Counted from the first letter of the stretch, positions 26,506-35,530 are shown. The stretch: DNA of 64,000 nucleotides from CALBGR01 sp964499935 (GCA_964499935.1 CAZCMS010000001.1:821287-885286), one strand, 5' to 3'. Numbers and translations are program-made. Notes: a model not told the origin generated them from the sequence alone.

Positions 26506-27633
26506 GTGAATAAAAACTACATTGTCCTAAACGGAAAACATTACGACGCCGTAACTGGTGCGCTCATTAAGTCATCAAATGTAGCACCACACGCAAAAAG
26601 TATGCATAAAAAACCCATTGCATCCACCACAAAACCTGTGGCACCAACAACAAAAAAAATCGGGCAAGCAACCCTTAAGACATCGGATATTACACCTGCA
26701 AAACCTCGACCAGATCGAACACACCATACTGCCACCAAGGGTACTACTGGCCGTAAACCTGCACAATCCAAAACTCTTATGCGACATGCTGTTAAAAAAC
26801 CAGCCAAAAACGCAGCAAAGCCCACGATCAAGCAAGCATACCCGGTCGCAAAACAAACAACCTCAGCAGTGGTTGTGCCCAAAAAATCAGTGCATAGCAT
26901 CAATCCAGCTACCTCTAAGCGTGCTGCAGCTACCAGTAAAAGTAGCCATATTAATAGGTTCGGAGCACCTGTTAAACCGATTCCGACCCATATCAAACCG
27001 ATAGCTCTTCAACCTACACCTTCGAATACTCACCATGAATCTTCATCACCCAAACAACAAACGCCTGCGCCAAAAGCAAGCGCTACTACGGCAGTCAAAA
27101 AACAACAAATGCTCGAAAAAGCACTCGTCAATGCGCGCAGCCACGAAGAGCCAGCACCAGAAATTACATCCAAGCGCCATGGTCGCCGTCGCATCCTAAG
27201 TTCACTTGCAGTACTAGGGGCTGTACTTGTTATAGGAAGTTTTATTGCATACCTTAATAGATCGTCAGTGGAACTGCAGGTAGCTTCTGTACGAGCAGGC
27301 TTCCAGGCATCAGCTCCAAGTGCACCTTCTGGTTATCAGAAAGAAGCTACAAAAGCTGACAGTGGCAAGGTTGCTGTACGCTTTATATCTCCTATCAATA
27401 ACGATCAGTTTACTCTTACACAAGAAGCATCTTCATGGGACAGCCAAACTCTTTTCGATAGTGTTGTTGCCAGCAGCTCCACAAATTATCAGACCATCCA
27501 GAGCCACGGACGCACCATCTATGTATATGACGGCGATAAGGCAGCCTGGGTTGACGGAGGCATACTTTACAAAGTATCAGGTAGCTCACAACTTAATAGT
27601 GATCAAATTGTCTCACTCGCCACAAGCATGTAA
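26506..27633 (+). CDS. Lys/Pro/Ala-rich single-pass membrane protein
   Basis: 375 residues from GTG 26506. It opens with a compact motif, NKNYIVLNGKHYDAVTGALI, then ~200 residues of low-complexity Lys, Pro, Thr and Ala, a basic stop (KRHGRRR), one membrane helix (about 230-248) and a 120-residue outer domain (VELQVASVRAGFQASAPSAP...). I know similar N-termini only loosely from Saccharibacteria proteins. Function unknown. The cytosolic Lys-rich stretch could bind DNA or the ribosome. Confidence 0.7.
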   Translation: MNKNYIVLNGKHYDAVTGALIKSSNVAPHAKSMHKKPIASTTKPVAPTTKKIGQATLKTSDITPAKPRPDRTHHTATKGTTGRKPAQSKTLMRHAVKKPAKNAAKPTIKQAYPVAKQTTSAVVVPKKSVHSINPATSKRAAATSKSSHINRFGAPVKPIPTHIKPIALQPTPSNTHHESSSPKQQTPAPKASATTAVKKQQMLEKALVNARSHEEPAPEITSKRHGRRRILSSLAVLGAVLVIGSFIAYLNRSSVELQVASVRAGFQASAPSAPSGYQKEATKADSGKVAVRFISPINNDQFTLTQEASSWDSQTLFDSVVASSSTNYQTIQSHGRTIYVYDGDKAAWVDGGILYKVSGSSQLNSDQIVSLATSM

Positions 27634-27697
27634 CATTAACAAGCCTACCGCTTAGCTAGTAGCGCATTACCTCTGTTTATGATAGACTTATTCCGTT

Positions 27698-29134
27698 ATG
27701 TCAGCCGTCCGAACTCGTTTTGCGCCTAGCCCTACAGGATTCTTGCATGTTGGTGGTATTCGCACCGCACTCTTTGCATGGCTTGTTGCACGACAAGCAG
27801 GAGGACAATTTATTCTACGCATCGAAGACACCGATCAAGCTCGCGAAGTCGCCGGCAGCGCCGATCATATTCAGGAAAGTTTACGTTGGCTTGGGCTTGA
27901 TTGGGATGAAGGCCCGGGTAAAACAGGGGGTCAGGCATCGTATTTCCAGAGTCAGCGCTTAGATATTTATAAAAAATGGGCAGAAAAACTAGTAGCCGAG
28001 GGGCGAGCCTATGCAGACCCGTACACCCCAGAGGAAGTACAGGCATTTCGCGACCAGGCAAAAGCCGAGAAAAAACCATTTCTGTACCGTGATTATCGTC
28101 CAGAAAATCCTCCTGTATGGGATGGATCGCAGCCACTACGCTTCAAATCCGACCCTAAAGCATACGATTGGCACGATGAAGTTATGGGCGACCTCCACAC
28201 TGGCCCAGAGGTAATTGACGATTTTATTCTTATGAAGTCTGACGGATTTCCGACTTATAATTTCTGTCATATTATCGACGATTTTGAAATGCAGATTACT
28301 CATATAATCCGCGGACAAGAATTTTTAGCAAGTACGCCAAAGTACCTAAATTTATACGAAGCACTCGACTTTCCGGTACCAATGATGGCAACTATGCCTC
28401 CAATACTTGGGCCAGATGGCAGCAAAAAGCTTTCGAAACGTGATGGCGCCAAAGATATTCTCGACTACCGTGACGAAGGCTATTTACCGGAAGCAATGCA
28501 AAATTTCCTCGCAAGCCTCGGCTGGAACGATGGCACCGAAGAAGAAGTATTCACGACCGCACAACTTATCGAGAAATTTGACATTGCACGTGTGCAGAAA
28601 AGTGGCGCACGATTCGATGAACGTCGCTTGCTATGGCTAAATGGCGCCCACATTAGAATGCTACCCCTAAATGATCTCTCTCAATTGACCGCAACCTTCT
28701 GGCCAAAAGAAGCGCTTACACACAGCGAAGAATACAAAAAATCGGTGCTTGCAATTGTGCAGGAACGTTTGAAGTTTTCTGCAGAGCTACCAAACCTTAC
28801 CACTTATTTCTTTAGTGAGCCAGTTATCAACATGGAATTGATAGATACTAATAAGCAACTTAAAAAATTCACGCACGCAGAATTAGCTGGCTACCTGGAG
28901 ATCGTTCACAAGAATTTATCTGAGAGCGATTTTGGTGTTGATGATCTTGCCAACAGACTTAACCAACTACTTGAAGTCACCCAGCAAAAACCCGGCGTGT
29001 TATTTAATCTGATACGCGTTGCGCTCACATGGGCACCCGCGAGTCCTGCGCTTGCAGACACATTGCATGTACTTGGCAGAGAACGGTCACTTGAACGAAT
29101 AGCAAACGCCCAAAAATATTTACACCAAAACTAG
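27698..29134 (+). CDS. gltX: glutamyl-tRNA synthetase
   Basis: 478 residues, normal length. The class I signature HIGH appears as HVGG in APSPTGFLHVGGIRTALFAWL near residue 17, and KMSKS as KLSKRDGAKD near 248. It charges tRNA-Glu and, if Gln-specific synthetase is absent, also tRNA-Gln for GatCAB conversion (inferred). TATGAT lies 14 nt before ATG 27698, so the leader is at most a few nucleotides. tRNA-Glu itself lies at 45.6 kb. Confidence 0.95.
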   Translation: MSAVRTRFAPSPTGFLHVGGIRTALFAWLVARQAGGQFILRIEDTDQAREVAGSADHIQESLRWLGLDWDEGPGKTGGQASYFQSQRLDIYKKWAEKLVAEGRAYADPYTPEEVQAFRDQAKAEKKPFLYRDYRPENPPVWDGSQPLRFKSDPKAYDWHDEVMGDLHTGPEVIDDFILMKSDGFPTYNFCHIIDDFEMQITHIIRGQEFLASTPKYLNLYEALDFPVPMMATMPPILGPDGSKKLSKRDGAKDILDYRDEGYLPEAMQNFLASLGWNDGTEEEVFTTAQLIEKFDIARVQKSGARFDERRLLWLNGAHIRMLPLNDLSQLTATFWPKEALTHSEEYKKSVLAIVQERLKFSAELPNLTTYFFSEPVINMELIDTNKQLKKFTHAELAGYLEIVHKNLSESDFGVDDLANRLNQLLEVTQQKPGVLFNLIRVALTWAPASPALADTLHVLGRERSLERIANAQKYLHQN

Positions 29135-29166
29135 CTCTTAACCATAAGCATTGCTACAATAGATAC

Positions 29167-30534
29167 ATGATTGATGATTTCGCAAGGCCACAACCTGCTC
29201 GCGCCAGCAATCGTCCAAGCAAAGAAGAGGTCGAGGAAGACTTTTTTCCAGACCTATCTATGCATATTGCTCGTACTGATTATGAAAAATCGAACGTATC
29301 AAGCGAAAGCGAACCAGAAGAAGACTTTCTAACACCCCAAGAAGCAGCAGAGCAAGACGATCGCATAGACGAAACAGTTGACATGGGAGATGAAGAGGAA
29401 GATGAAATGCCCAATGAAAACCCAGCACCAATTCCTCCGCGCACACCAAATAAACCACCAAAAAAACACTGGTGGAACAAGCCGGGGAATTGGTTTTCGA
29501 GTTTGAGTAAAAAGCAAAAAGCGCTTGTCATTATAGCTGTTCTTTTTGTGCTTGGTGGCATAGGCTACGGTGCATACTCGCTTTTGTCGCCTGATAAACC
29601 TGCGCCTAAAACAACCTCTAAAAAACAAGCTCCGGCAAAGCCAACCACAGTGGCATCCAATCTGACAGGACTTCCGGTTGCACCCGAAATTAATCAAAAA
29701 CCAGTCACCGGCGTAATGGTAGAAAACAGTATCGAAGCCCGACCACAAGCAGGACTTGCTGACGCGGGTGTTGTAATCGAAGCGATTGCGGAAGGTGGCA
29801 TTACACGCTTTTTAGCCCTATATCAAGACACCGAAGCTGCGTCTGTGGGGCCTATAAGGTCCATCCGCCCTTACTATATAGACTGGGGGCTAGGATTTGA
29901 CGCTGCATTTGCTCATGTTGGTGGCAGCCCAGAGGCATTACAGCGCATTAGAAACGAAAATATCAAAGATCTTGACCAGTCGTTTAATCCAAATTTCTAC
30001 GAACGCGTCAGTGGTCGTTACGCTCCGCACAATGTATTTACTCCGCTACCAAAACTAAATGAACTTGAACAATCAAAAAACTATGGGGCCAGCAAATACA
30101 CTAGCTTGGGGCGCAAAAAAGAAACACCAAGCAAACAACCCAATGCACAGACCATTAACCTAAATATATCCAGCCAACGCTATAACGTCTCATACAGTTA
30201 CGATATGGCTTCAAATACCTACGCACGAAGCATGGGTGGCATTGCACACGTCGATGCAAACTCAAGCCAACAAATTGCACCCAAAGTAGTTGTTGCAATG
30301 GTGATGAGCTACGGCATTGCAAGCGACGGCAAACACTCTGTATATAACACTATAGGGAGTGGACAAGTGTACGTATTCCAAGATGGTATTGTAACCGAAG
30401 GAACATGGAATAAAGCTTCGGCAACTGATCAGATAACTTTCACTAACTCTGCTGGAGAGCCTTTGTTGCTCAACCCTGGAAAAACATGGATTACTGCAGT
30501 TAATAGCGCCGGTAGCGTCAAACACCAGCCATAA
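29167..30534 (+). CDS. DUF3048 surface protein
   Basis: 455 residues. An acidic cytosolic N-terminus (~115 aa) and a helix (about 120-142) precede the DUF3048 domain: VTGVMVENSIEARPQAGLAD, VGPIRSIRPYYIDWG and HVGGSPEALQ. The family (YerB-like lipoproteins) is extracytoplasmic and of unknown biochemical role; the usual lipobox is replaced here by a single-pass anchor. TACAAT ends 6 nt before ATG 29167. It is followed after 3 nt by a sensor kinase gene, so the three genes 29167-32485 look like one operon. Confidence 0.85.
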   Translation: MIDDFARPQPARASNRPSKEEVEEDFFPDLSMHIARTDYEKSNVSSESEPEEDFLTPQEAAEQDDRIDETVDMGDEEEDEMPNENPAPIPPRTPNKPPKKHWWNKPGNWFSSLSKKQKALVIIAVLFVLGGIGYGAYSLLSPDKPAPKTTSKKQAPAKPTTVASNLTGLPVAPEINQKPVTGVMVENSIEARPQAGLADAGVVIEAIAEGGITRFLALYQDTEAASVGPIRSIRPYYIDWGLGFDAAFAHVGGSPEALQRIRNENIKDLDQSFNPNFYERVSGRYAPHNVFTPLPKLNELEQSKNYGASKYTSLGRKKETPSKQPNAQTINLNISSQRYNVSYSYDMASNTYARSMGGIAHVDANSSQQIAPKVVVAMVMSYGIASDGKHSVYNTIGSGQVYVFQDGIVTEGTWNKASATDQITFTNSAGEPLLLNPGKTWITAVNSAGSVKHQP

Positions 30535-30537
30535 ACC

Positions 30538-32088
30538 ATGGATCAATTACAGCAATTTGCTCAACGCGCCAAGCTCTACACCTATATATTGATATTTTTT
30601 ACGAATATTCTGATGGTGAGCGTATGGTGGGCAAGTAGCGAGTATGCTGGGTTTAATCCAGCAATCACCTTAGCACTCTTGTTCGTAACAGCAACACTGA
30701 CACCCTTTCTTATAATCCATGCAATCAGTACAATCTTCATGCAACCTCTGCGGTTTTTGTGGCAGGCAATATTATATATCGCCCCAGAAACCTCGAGTGT
30801 TCCTGCGCCCGAACTTCATAATCTAAAGTACGCCAGGGCCCTTGTAACCAATTTGGTGAATCATGTGTATCAGTTGGCAGATGTAAGCACACACCTAGCT
30901 CAAAGCACGAATGCTAATGCAAGCGAAGTATTATCGCAAAACTTTATCGCCAACAGTCTACCTCTACCCCTTGTGGTGCTGGATAAAGACGAATCAATAT
31001 TATTTGCCAATAGTGCTTTTCTGCGATACACCACCAAAGAAAACGACGAGGTAGTGCAAAAAAATGTATATTCAGTACTAGATTTCTCGTTCGAAAACGA
31101 GCACACCCTTGATACCTGGCTCAAACAAGCAAAGGAACATCATGTTGCAACCTCAGAAGTCTGGGAGCGCGTACGCTTGAACTTACCAGAAGATAATGGG
31201 AAACGTAAAACATTACTACTTGACCTTGTCGCATACTATAACAAGGCTAATCCTGCTGGCTATGAAACAATCCTTGTGTGTTTTGACAAGACAAAATCCT
31301 ATGCGCAAGACGACCAAGCGATAAACTTTGTGGCCCTAGCAGTACATGAACTGCGCACACCGTTGACGATGCTTCGTGGCTACATAGAGGCACTCGAGGA
31401 AGAGCTTGAAGGAAAGATAGACGAAGAGCTCGCCGGATTCCTTAAAAAGACCCAGGCAGCAGCTGGACAACTCGCAACATTTGTAAATAATATTCTAAAT
31501 GTCGCTCAACTCGAGGACGATCAAATGGCACTCAAATTACAAGAAGAAAACTGGAAGTCAGTTCTGGCAGCAACGATTGATGATTTGCAGCTCAGGAGCA
31601 AAGTGCGTGGCATCACCATAAAACTCGATATTTCCGACGATATTCCTACAGCCGGCATTGATCGCTTGAGTATGTACGAAGTAGTGGGCAATCTTATCGA
31701 TAACGCAATCAAATACAGCGGACACAGCAAAGAAATACTGGTATCCTCAAAGTTAAACAAAGAAGGTCAAATTGAAACAACTGTCCAAGATTTTGGTGTC
31801 GGCATACCAAGCAATGTTGTAGAACATATTTTTGATAAATTTTACCGCGACCATCATAATCGTGCGCAAATTGGTGGCACCGGGCTAGGACTCTATCTAT
31901 GTAAAAGTATCGTTAAGGCGCATGGTGGAACTGTATGGGTGCGCTCTAAAGAAGGTCGGGGAAGCACCTTCGGATTCACACTACTGCCGTACAAAGACCT
32001 TGCCGAAGAACAGAAAAACCTTAATAATGGAGATATTGTCAAGAACGCACACGGATGGATAAAAAATCACTCAATGTACAGGAGATAA
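30538..32088 (+). CDS. sensor histidine kinase
   Basis: 516 residues. Two helices near 17-37 and 43-65 anchor it, followed by a coiled linker, a PAS domain (about 138-255; LPLPLVVLDKDESILFANSA), HisKA with the phospho-acceptor His270 in VHELRTPLTMLRGY, and an HATPase_c domain with N box NLIDNAIKYS, G1 DFGVGIPS and G2 GGTGLGLYLCKSI. It would phosphorylate the response regulator just downstream (5-nt gap). Signal unknown; the short extracytoplasmic loop suggests intramembrane or cytosolic sensing. Confidence 0.92.
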   Translation: MDQLQQFAQRAKLYTYILIFFTNILMVSVWWASSEYAGFNPAITLALLFVTATLTPFLIIHAISTIFMQPLRFLWQAILYIAPETSSVPAPELHNLKYARALVTNLVNHVYQLADVSTHLAQSTNANASEVLSQNFIANSLPLPLVVLDKDESILFANSAFLRYTTKENDEVVQKNVYSVLDFSFENEHTLDTWLKQAKEHHVATSEVWERVRLNLPEDNGKRKTLLLDLVAYYNKANPAGYETILVCFDKTKSYAQDDQAINFVALAVHELRTPLTMLRGYIEALEEELEGKIDEELAGFLKKTQAAAGQLATFVNNILNVAQLEDDQMALKLQEENWKSVLAATIDDLQLRSKVRGITIKLDISDDIPTAGIDRLSMYEVVGNLIDNAIKYSGHSKEILVSSKLNKEGQIETTVQDFGVGIPSNVVEHIFDKFYRDHHNRAQIGGTGLGLYLCKSIVKAHGGTVWVRSKEGRGSTFGFTLLPYKDLAEEQKNLNNGDIVKNAHGWIKNHSMYRR

Positions 32089-32092
32089 TAGA

Positions 32093-32485
32093 ATGACTGA
32101 AGATACTACAACCACACGTAAAAAAGTTCTTTGTATCGAAGATGAACTATTCATCGGCGAACTCTATAGCCGTGCATTGCGAAAAGCTGGCCACGAAATT
32201 ACTGTCGAACTCGATGGCAAAAAAGGGCTTGAACTGGCGCAAACCAATCAGTTCGACATCATCTTACTCGACCTAATGATCCCTACAATGACAGGAATTG
32301 AAGTACTGAGGGAGTTGCGTGACGAAACTAAAACCCCTGACCTTAAGGCAAAAATTATTATTACCACCAATCTCGAGCAACGAGATGAGGTGAAGGCAGA
32401 TATCGAAAGCCAGGCAGATGGTTATGTCGTCAAAGCTAATATCACTCCGCGCGAACTCGTAGAACTCCTTGATTCTATAGAATAG
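32093..32485 (+). CDS. single-domain response regulator
   Basis: 130 residues containing only a receiver domain: acidic pocket CIEDEL near 16, phospho-acceptor Asp60 in ILLDLMIP, and conserved Lys in YVVKAN near 116. With no output domain, it must act by protein contact. AGGAGA lies upstream of ATG 32093. Partner of the kinase upstream. Confidence 0.92.
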   Translation: MTEDTTTTRKKVLCIEDELFIGELYSRALRKAGHEITVELDGKKGLELAQTNQFDIILLDLMIPTMTGIEVLRELRDETKTPDLKAKIIITTNLEQRDEVKADIESQADGYVVKANITPRELVELLDSIE

Positions 32486-32503
32486 TCGTCTTCTTCAACA
32501 AGA

Positions 32504-32625
32504 TGCTACACCACTTATATTTTCACCGAAAAGGTCTCGCTCTTTGAATCTTCCTAAAGGAATATTCAAAGACTGCTCACTCGGCTGAGGCAACCTTTTC
32601 TTGCGAAAATAAATGCGGTGCAGCA
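32504..32625 (+). ncRNA. structured RNA element, copy 1
   Basis: A ~122-nt element repeated at 55134-55252. A closing stem (TGCTACACC / GGTGCAGCA, one mismatch) is followed by TTATATTTTC / GAAAATAAAT, then AAAAGG / CCTTTT around two inner hairpins (TCTTTGAAT...ATTCAAAGA, and one with CTCACTCGGCTGAGG). The closing-stem sequence differs completely from copy 2 but pairs in both. The strand is not certain. It is not a known family to me. Confidence 0.65.
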
Positions 32626-32708
32626 GCGATAGCGTGACAAAATTGACAGGTGGTGATATAATATAATTAACTAAAGTGGTGTAAAACATATTATTTGGAG
32701 GCCAGAGT

Positions 32709-33719
32709 ATGGAAGCGCAACCACCAAAAGAAGAGCTTGATCCGAATAAAATACTTGAATATACCGAAACACTCACGACACTTACGCATGAGTTAAATGT
32801 CCCCAGGGATGCCATCTCCGATGAAATGATAGACACCGGCGCAGAAATGCTCGCTCTTATTTATAAGAAATACGGAGACCCGGCAAGCGAGACGTACAAA
32901 GAATATCATAATGATCTCCATACGCTCGATGTTCTCAGGCGTAGCTGGATACTTCTTAATCTTCATAGTTCTAAATTTCCTCAGAAGTTCACCGACCGCG
33001 ATTATGCAATCATTATGTTCGCAGCACTCGGGCATGACATCGTGCACGGCACTGGTGGGCCAACAGGAGAGGACGAGAGGCAAAGCGCCGACCTCACCGC
33101 TCTATACATGAAACGAGTGGGCTTCACCGATACAGAATGCGAGCGCGCCAAGGAAATTATCCTGGCTACCGTCGCTGGCCTTGAAAACGGATCGATTGTC
33201 CAGAAAAATATTAGATCGGGCAGTAAAGATCCTCTAAAGCTTATCCTAGCAACAGCAGATATTAATGGTATCGCGATGGAGGGCACGCAGAGAATGATAA
33301 ACGACGGATTCAACCTCTGCCTAGAGATGGGTAATTTATCCATTCAGAGAGTGATCAAAGAAACCGTCAAGACTACAACCGACATAATTAAGAAGCCGAG
33401 TTCTGTGGTTTCCTTTTTTGGCAGACAAGCAAAATTCCTCGACGATCGCCTCGAGAGACTAAGAGGAGATTTTGCATATTACTATCGCGACGAAGAAGTC
33501 GAAGAAGTAAACGAGCTATACGAGGAAACATTCACCAAAGCAACTCGAGATGCAAGAGCAGCATCTCGAGTTATGTATCGGTTCCCTCGAATTGCTGAAT
33601 TTGCAATTAACGACGCCATCAAGGCTGCCAAAGATACAGCCGGAACCAATGCCGAGAAACTACAAGCCGCCAAGGCAAGACTTGGCGAATTCTTTATGCG
33701 CCTCCCTAGAGACGAGTAG
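32709..33719 (+). CDS. HD-domain phosphohydrolase
   Basis: 336 residues. The metal-binding set is visible: H in EYHNDLHTLDV near 62, HD in AALGHDIVHGTGG near 104, and a later D in ATADINGIAMEG near 180. This is the cyclic-nucleotide phosphodiesterase/HD branch. The C-terminal half is helical and charged. TTGGAGG lies 9 nt before ATG 32709. Substrate unknown; a link to nucleotide signalling next to a two-component system is tempting but unproven. Confidence 0.8.
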   Translation: MEAQPPKEELDPNKILEYTETLTTLTHELNVPRDAISDEMIDTGAEMLALIYKKYGDPASETYKEYHNDLHTLDVLRRSWILLNLHSSKFPQKFTDRDYAIIMFAALGHDIVHGTGGPTGEDERQSADLTALYMKRVGFTDTECERAKEIILATVAGLENGSIVQKNIRSGSKDPLKLILATADINGIAMEGTQRMINDGFNLCLEMGNLSIQRVIKETVKTTTDIIKKPSSVVSFFGRQAKFLDDRLERLRGDFAYYYRDEEVEEVNELYEETFTKATRDARAASRVMYRFPRIAEFAINDAIKAAKDTAGTNAEKLQAAKARLGEFFMRLPRDE

Positions 33720-33851
33720 CGCAAACGTGACTCTTACTAAAAACCAACTAGTCATACAGTAAGGGAGTGTTGATATTTACAATATAATATGGCATAATCG
33801 TAATAACTTTTGTTGAGTCTGCCAATAATGTAGATTCCAAAAGGGTTCATT

Positions 33852-33864
33852 GACAAACAGATAC
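33852..33864 (+). repeat. 5' closing arm of the 34-kb cassette
   Basis: GACAAACAGATAC in the leader is a perfect complement of GTATCTGTTTGTC at 34517-34529, which lies 3 nt before the hammerhead ribozyme. Confidence 0.75.
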
Positions 33865-33923
33865 ATACAAGATGAGTAATGAGTACGAATTACACTGCGA
33901 AACGTATTCATTACTCATCTTGT
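33865..33923 (+). promoter_or_regulatory. long leader hairpin of the 34-kb cassette
   Basis: ACAAGATGAGTAATGAGTACG pairs with CGTATTCATTACTCATCTTGT (about 20 pairs, minor mismatches) around a ~14-nt loop. It sits between the 5' closing arm and the first ORF and has no T-run, so it is a leader structure, not an obvious terminator. Confidence 0.7.
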
Positions 33924-33967
33924 ACCTTCACTAGAAAACCACCCCTCAACCCAAACTGGAGATGTAT

Positions 33968-34099
33968 ATGGAAGCTTTCTTCCTGCTGCTGATGCTACGC
34001 CATATGATGATTGCGAATTACCACTTTTGTCACATGATTCGCAACCACTACAGGCACTTCATCACCCAACCCGGATTCACGTCCGTCGTCACCGCCTAA
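33968..34099 (+). CDS. small hydrophobic/His-rich ORF, 43 aa
   Basis: MEAFFLLLMLRHMMIANYHF is followed by CHMIRNHYRHF and ends TSVVTA. Seven histidines in 43 residues is unusual. GGAG lies 7 nt before ATG 33968 (an in-frame ATG is two codons earlier). It ends 10 nt before the next ORF with that gene's SD between them, so the two form an operon inside one cassette. Function unknown; it may also act as a translated leader. Confidence 0.5.
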   Translation: MEAFFLLLMLRHMMIANYHFCHMIRNHYRHFITQPGFTSVVTA

Positions 34100-34109
34100 G
34101 GAGGCAACC

Positions 34110-34457
34110 ATGGCTTGGTATTGGATTGTCCTGATCGTGGCCGTTTGGCTTCCTGGCGCACTGTGGGGATCGCTGTTTACGTTTCGGTTGCCCGACTGGT
34201 TCGGCCAGAAGCGCAAAGAACGACACGTCCGTGTCGGCTTGTTCTTTGGTCTCTTCTTGTGGCCGTTGATTGGCTACGTCGCGTGCGTACATATGCTGTA
34301 CAAATCTCACCGCGACAATATCCGCACCAACTTCGTCGAACACCCCCTCTGGCTCAACATCCTCGACTTCGCGGTGATCCTGCTTTCCTCGCTTGCATGG
34401 CCTGTGATCTTTGCGATCCAGTATTCACTCAAGCGGATGGTCAAGTCAGCGTCGTGA
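34110..34457 (+). CDS. cassette membrane protein, 115 aa
   Basis: Three predicted helices (about 3-25, 42-62 and 88-108) with a basic loop QKRKERHVR between the first two. AAGGAGG lies 6 nt before ATG 34110. Third positions are GC-rich compared with flanking housekeeping genes. No family recognised. Its 3' UTR holds the arm complementary to the 5' leader and then a hammerhead ribozyme. Confidence 0.7.
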   Translation: MAWYWIVLIVAVWLPGALWGSLFTFRLPDWFGQKRKERHVRVGLFFGLFLWPLIGYVACVHMLYKSHRDNIRTNFVEHPLWLNILDFAVILLSSLAWPVIFAIQYSLKRMVKSAS

Positions 34458-34532
34458 AGGAAGGCGAGTATGGCGAGCAGCTACCAGAATACTGGTGGCT
34501 CCCGCCATCGTTTCTAGTATCTGTTTGTCGTA

Positions 34533-34585
34533 TTCGCTCCACAAATGTGTATTTGTGCTGATGAGCTCAAAAGAACGAAAGCGAA
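34533..34585 (+). ncRNA. type III hammerhead ribozyme, copy 1
   Basis: Core CTGATGA (34558-34564) and GAAA (34577-34580). Stem III is TTCGC/GCGAA (open), stem I is the hairpin CACAAAT-GTGT-ATTTGTG, stem II GCTC-AAAA-GAAC (one mismatch). The cleavage site should be after C34539 (U-C before stem I). Copy 2 at 55066-55120 covaries in stem III and has a perfect stem II. Confidence 0.85.
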
Positions 34586-34704
34586 GAAAACTTATATTGG
34601 CTAGTCTATACATTTTATGATATAAAGCATACGTAGACTACTGTTTAGTCTAGTACCTGAGCGCTGAACCATAAGTAAGTGCTCGCGAACAAGGAGAGTG
34701 AATT

Positions 34705-35076
34705 ATGATAGTCTCGATCCGAGTGCTTGCGTATAGCAAGCCCCAGATTGAACCGCCGGTCGCGTTCAGGCGAGACACCCAGGCAAGCAACGATCAGGAA
34801 GATCAGCCTTGCCAGGAAGCCGTAACCGGAATCACGTACCCCGATCTCGCAATCACGTACGAATCCGTCGAGAAGATCTCCTTGAGGTCTTTGCTGGAAA
34901 AGATGGCTCGTGCCATCGACCCCTCGGCTAGCGTGGACATATTCGGAGACGGTATCTATTGGAAGCAGTTCGAGATAGAAGTCAGCGAGGAGATCTACAA
35001 CGATGTAGATCTGCGGAAACGGCTGCTGGAGCAGGCTCACGAGGTGCTTGCACCATACGTAAGGTCTTGCCTGTAG
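34705..35076 (+). CDS. cassette protein, 123 aa
   Basis: Starts at ATG 34705 behind AAGGAGAG. Soluble, beta-rich start (MIVSIRVLAYSKPQIEPPVA), then a charged alpha/beta body (VEKISLRSLLEKMARAIDPS, FEIEVSEEIYNDVDLRKRLL). No family recognised. GC-rich codons. The leader has a TAGACTA/TAGTCTA hairpin. The SD itself lies in GAACAAGGAGAG (34687-34698), which is perfectly complementary to CTCTCCTTGTTC in the 3' UTR (35193-35204), so the 3' end could mask the start. Confidence 0.7.
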   Translation: MIVSIRVLAYSKPQIEPPVAFRRDTQASNDQEDQPCQEAVTGITYPDLAITYESVEKISLRSLLEKMARAIDPSASVDIFGDGIYWKQFEIEVSEEIYNDVDLRKRLLEQAHEVLAPYVRSCL

Positions 35077-35109
35077 CCCATTTGACCCGACCTGGAGACA
35101 GGTAATCAG

Positions 35110-35206
35110 TATCTTAGAGCGAGAGATGAACAAGGAATAGCTACAGCAGAGGCAGAAATATTTCGCGCGTCTAGCGATCCCGACATCCATACCTCTCCTT
35201 GTTCAT
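35110..35206 (+). repeat. 3' UTR stem of the 34.7-kb cassette
   Basis: AGATGAACAAGGA (from about 35124) pairs with TCCTTGTTCATCT near 35197-35209, 13 bp perfect, enclosing ~60 nt. The right arm is also complementary to the SD region of the same mRNA, giving two exclusive pairings. Confidence 0.65.
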
Positions 35207-35246
35207 CTTTCATGAAGTATTACTTTATAAAAACTTAAGAATTGTA

Positions 35247-35277
35247 TTGACACCTATTAGTTAGCGCGGGCTATACT
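35247..35277 (+). promoter_or_regulatory. strong sigma70-like promoter
   Basis: TTGACA (35247-35252) and TATACT (35272-35277) with a 19-nt spacer. It precedes ~300 nt without coding potential, then the UmuD-like/UmuC operon. Confidence 0.7.
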
Positions 35278-35283
35278 AATAGA

Positions 35284-35530
35284 TAGCCATGTGTGGGCTT
35301 TTGGAAATATCCTTTTCGGGAACATTCAAACTCCTCCGCACAGACTAATTAAGATTTTTTTGGGAAGTATACTCACTGGCTCACTAAGCTAAGCGTCACT
35401 GCGAACCCTTGTAAACAAAATGTTTATCGAAGCACTATCTGGAGATACGGTCAGATAACTGTAGTTCGACAAACATTCCCCATCAAAAGCCGTTCACCGA
35501 AGTTAATAAACTAATCGGTTCTCTTTTATT
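35284..35530 (+). ncRNA. candidate structured RNA or long leader before the umuDC-like operon
   Basis: Starts just after a strong promoter and ends at a terminator-like hairpin (ACCGA...TCGGT then TTCTCTTTT). GGCTTTTG near the start pairs with CAAAAGCC near 35483; inside are TGTTTATCGAA/TTCGACAAACA with CTATCTG/CAGATA nested in it (about 35420-35475). No known family recognised; tmRNA, RNase P and SRP signatures are absent. It may be an independent RNA or a regulated leader. Confidence 0.5.
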
